Part shown: positions 62,528 through 64,000 of the stretch, piece by piece
Position numbering within the stretch: position 1 is the stretch's first letter
How the letters are laid out: every line of letters begins with the position of its first letter
Assembly (NCBI GenBank): GCA_024362935.1
Contig: JANCRA010000006.1
Span: forward strand, 35,581,924-35,645,923
From: Setophaga petechia
Taxonomy: Eukaryota > Chordata > Aves > Passeriformes > Parulidae
Direction of reading: 5' to 3'
DNA length: 64,000 nt
Position numbers and translations under genes: made by a program
Notes under the pieces: generated by a model
Told to the model about the DNA's origin: nothing
The model's database searches: none
Seen by the model: the letters and a program-made list of their open reading frames with translations, nothing else

Positions 62528-64000
62528 GGAAGGCGCGGGAGGCCCTGCAGGAGCGGCACCGGCTGGCTTCGCTGCTGGGCCGCGCTTCAGTCACAGCCAT
62601 GGAGCGGAGACCCCCGAGAGTGCCCAAGCTGGCCTGGGTGGAGGAGGAGGAAGAAGGCCCTGGACCTGCCCCAGCACAGGAGAACGAAGAGGTGGTGCCA
62701 TTCGAGCCGCCACAGGAGGGTGAGTGGCAGAGCTGGTCCACAGGGTTGGTGCCTGCATCCAGCTTGGTGACATTGCATGCCATGCCATCCCATCCCATCC
62801 CATCCCATCCCATCCCATCCCATCCCATCCCATCCCCTGGGGACATGCCCACGGAGAGGATGGAAGAGGGGCCGGGCAGACACCCCGCAGTGGCCGTGCT
62901 CCATCCCCTGGAGCATCCCGGGCCTCTCCCTGCCTGGGGAGCGCAGGGCTGGGCTGTGTTCTCCAGCCTCTCCCACAGCCCCTCAGCTTTGGCTGCACTC
63001 GCTCCTTGCCAGATGCAGCTGTGGAGCGCACACAAGAGCAGGAATCCAGCCGTGGCCTCTTCCGCAGAACAGCACAGGTACCTGCAGCCACCCCCACCTG
63101 GGCTGGGCCTGCTGTCCCTGCTCAGCACAGCACCGTGTGTGCAGCACTCCATGCAACATCTCTCACTTCTTGCTCTTCTGCTACAGATGGTTGGCAAATT
63201 CATGAAGAGGATTCGAGAGGAAGAGACCGGCGTCATGGGCACTGTGGTCAGAGTTTACCCTCCCATCTTCAAATCCAAGACCAGTGCTGCCCTGCTGGAT
63301 ATGCTTGTGGTGGAGGGTCCTTCCAGTCCAAAGCAAGTAAGCAGCCTGTGGCCTGGCTTCCATCCTCCCAGCAATTGCTTGGCCTCCCAAGCCACGCCTG
63401 CTGCTCACTGGAAGCCTTGAGGCCATGGCAGTGTTGTGACATGGGAAGAACTTCTCTGGGGCAGCCGGGCACATGACTCCCTCTGGCAGCTTTCCAAGTC
63501 TCCCCTGCCTTCCCCAGGTGCCTGCCATGGTCAGGTACATCCACCAGTGGCTCGTGGGCAACGAGTTTCCTGAGTACAACCTGTACAGGCCCCTTCTGGA
63601 TCTGACAGAGGCACAGCCCACTGATGTGGTGATGGCTCTTCTGCGTGTGGCCCCATCATGTGACAGGTACGGGGCCCATGTGCCCACAAGGCTCAGGGCT
63701 CAGCAGCCCATCAGCCTGTACAGCCTGTCCCAGGTGTCTGACACACAGAGAATTCCAGGGCCCTCTGGCTCCTTCCTTTGCCCGTCCCCAGCATGCTGCC
63801 ATGCTCCCTCCCTGCTCCTGAGGGGCCAGTCCCCACGGGGCTGGGCTGCCTGTGTACTGAGGGCCAGTGGGCAGAGGCAGGGCTGGCAGTCAGCTCAGGT
63901 CCCCACTGCTGCCCAGGCCATGGTGCCGTGTCTGAGACCCCCTGAGACAGAGCTCTAACCCCACAGAGCTGCTTTGACCATGTGGATGAGCATCATGTGC
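62528..64000 (+). CDS. Maestro heat-like repeat family (MROH) protein, 5' exons, cut by window end
   Basis: Exons: 62528-62719 (ATG at 62599), 63013-63077, 63187-63336, 63518-63666 and 63967 to beyond 64000. All are GT-AG with consistent phase (1, 0, 0, 2). The 173 visible codons begin MERRPPRVPKLAW, then an acidic stretch. After that come helices typical of avian maestro heat-like proteins: YIHQWLVGNEFPEYNLYRP, LLRVAPSCDRAALTMW. MROH proteins are HEAT-repeat scaffolds of poorly known role, and birds carry many copies. The ATG is the first in a good context after the acceptor. The bulk of the HEAT array lies outside the window, so intactness cannot be judged. Confidence 0.82.
62785..62836 (+). 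repeat. (CCATC)n microsatellite in MROH intron 1
   Basis: About ten near-perfect copies of the pentamer, 65 bp after the first coding exon. Confidence 0.95.

Noticed and set aside
61663..63420. A 585-codon plus-strand open frame and a 521-codon minus-strand frame over the MROH 5' region
   Set aside because: GC-rich promoter sequence lacks stop codons on both strands. The supported gene uses short spliced exons within it.

Overview
The window looks like a piece of a bird nuclear genome, most likely a passerine. Genes are split into short exons with GT-AG introns, CR1 LINE 3' ends occur in both orientations, and several endogenous retrovirus (ERV) and LTR families of avian type are present. 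The host genes belong to families known or suspected to be multicopy in songbirds. No bacterial features, CRISPR array or tRNA/rRNA gene was seen.

Layout. 1-3388: minus-strand ERV with 5' LTR, Lys-type primer binding site, gag and an internally deleted pol that runs off the left edge. About 3525-6689: plus-strand ERV remnant (RNase H, integrase, env, 3' LTR) directly next to the first. 7552-9101: a 1.55-kb LTR, with smaller LTR pieces to 11.5 kb. 12998-19013: C-terminal kinase exons of a PAK3-like Ser/Thr kinase. 20.4-26 kb: gag capsid remnant, LTRs, and a CpG-rich island that may hold an unidentified minus-strand gene. 28046-54807: a complete 20-exon TOGARAM2-like gene. All splice phases agree and the exons sum to 2907 nt (968 codons plus stop). 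Its N-terminal part carries an in-frame tandem duplication of a three-exon cassette. Its introns hold a solo LTR with a perfect 6-bp target duplication, another LTR, and CR1 copies. 56176-57417: solo LTR with a 5-bp target duplication. 58246-60890: a satellite-like array with a 661/674-bp higher-order repeat, split by a 460-bp LTR-like insertion. 62528 to the window end: the 5' exons of a maestro heat-like repeat (MROH) gene behind a CpG-rich promoter.

The three host genes are all on the plus strand and are not obviously functionally linked. They encode a signalling kinase, a ciliary microtubule TOG-domain protein and a HEAT-repeat protein. What they share is a setting of segmental duplication and dense ERV insertion. 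That pattern suggests an ampliconic region, perhaps on a repeat-rich sex chromosome or microchromosome; this is inference. The most striking result is the cassette duplication in the TOGARAM2-like gene. One duplicated exon is almost identical between copies while its neighbour has diverged, and a third decayed copy lies beyond the stop codon.
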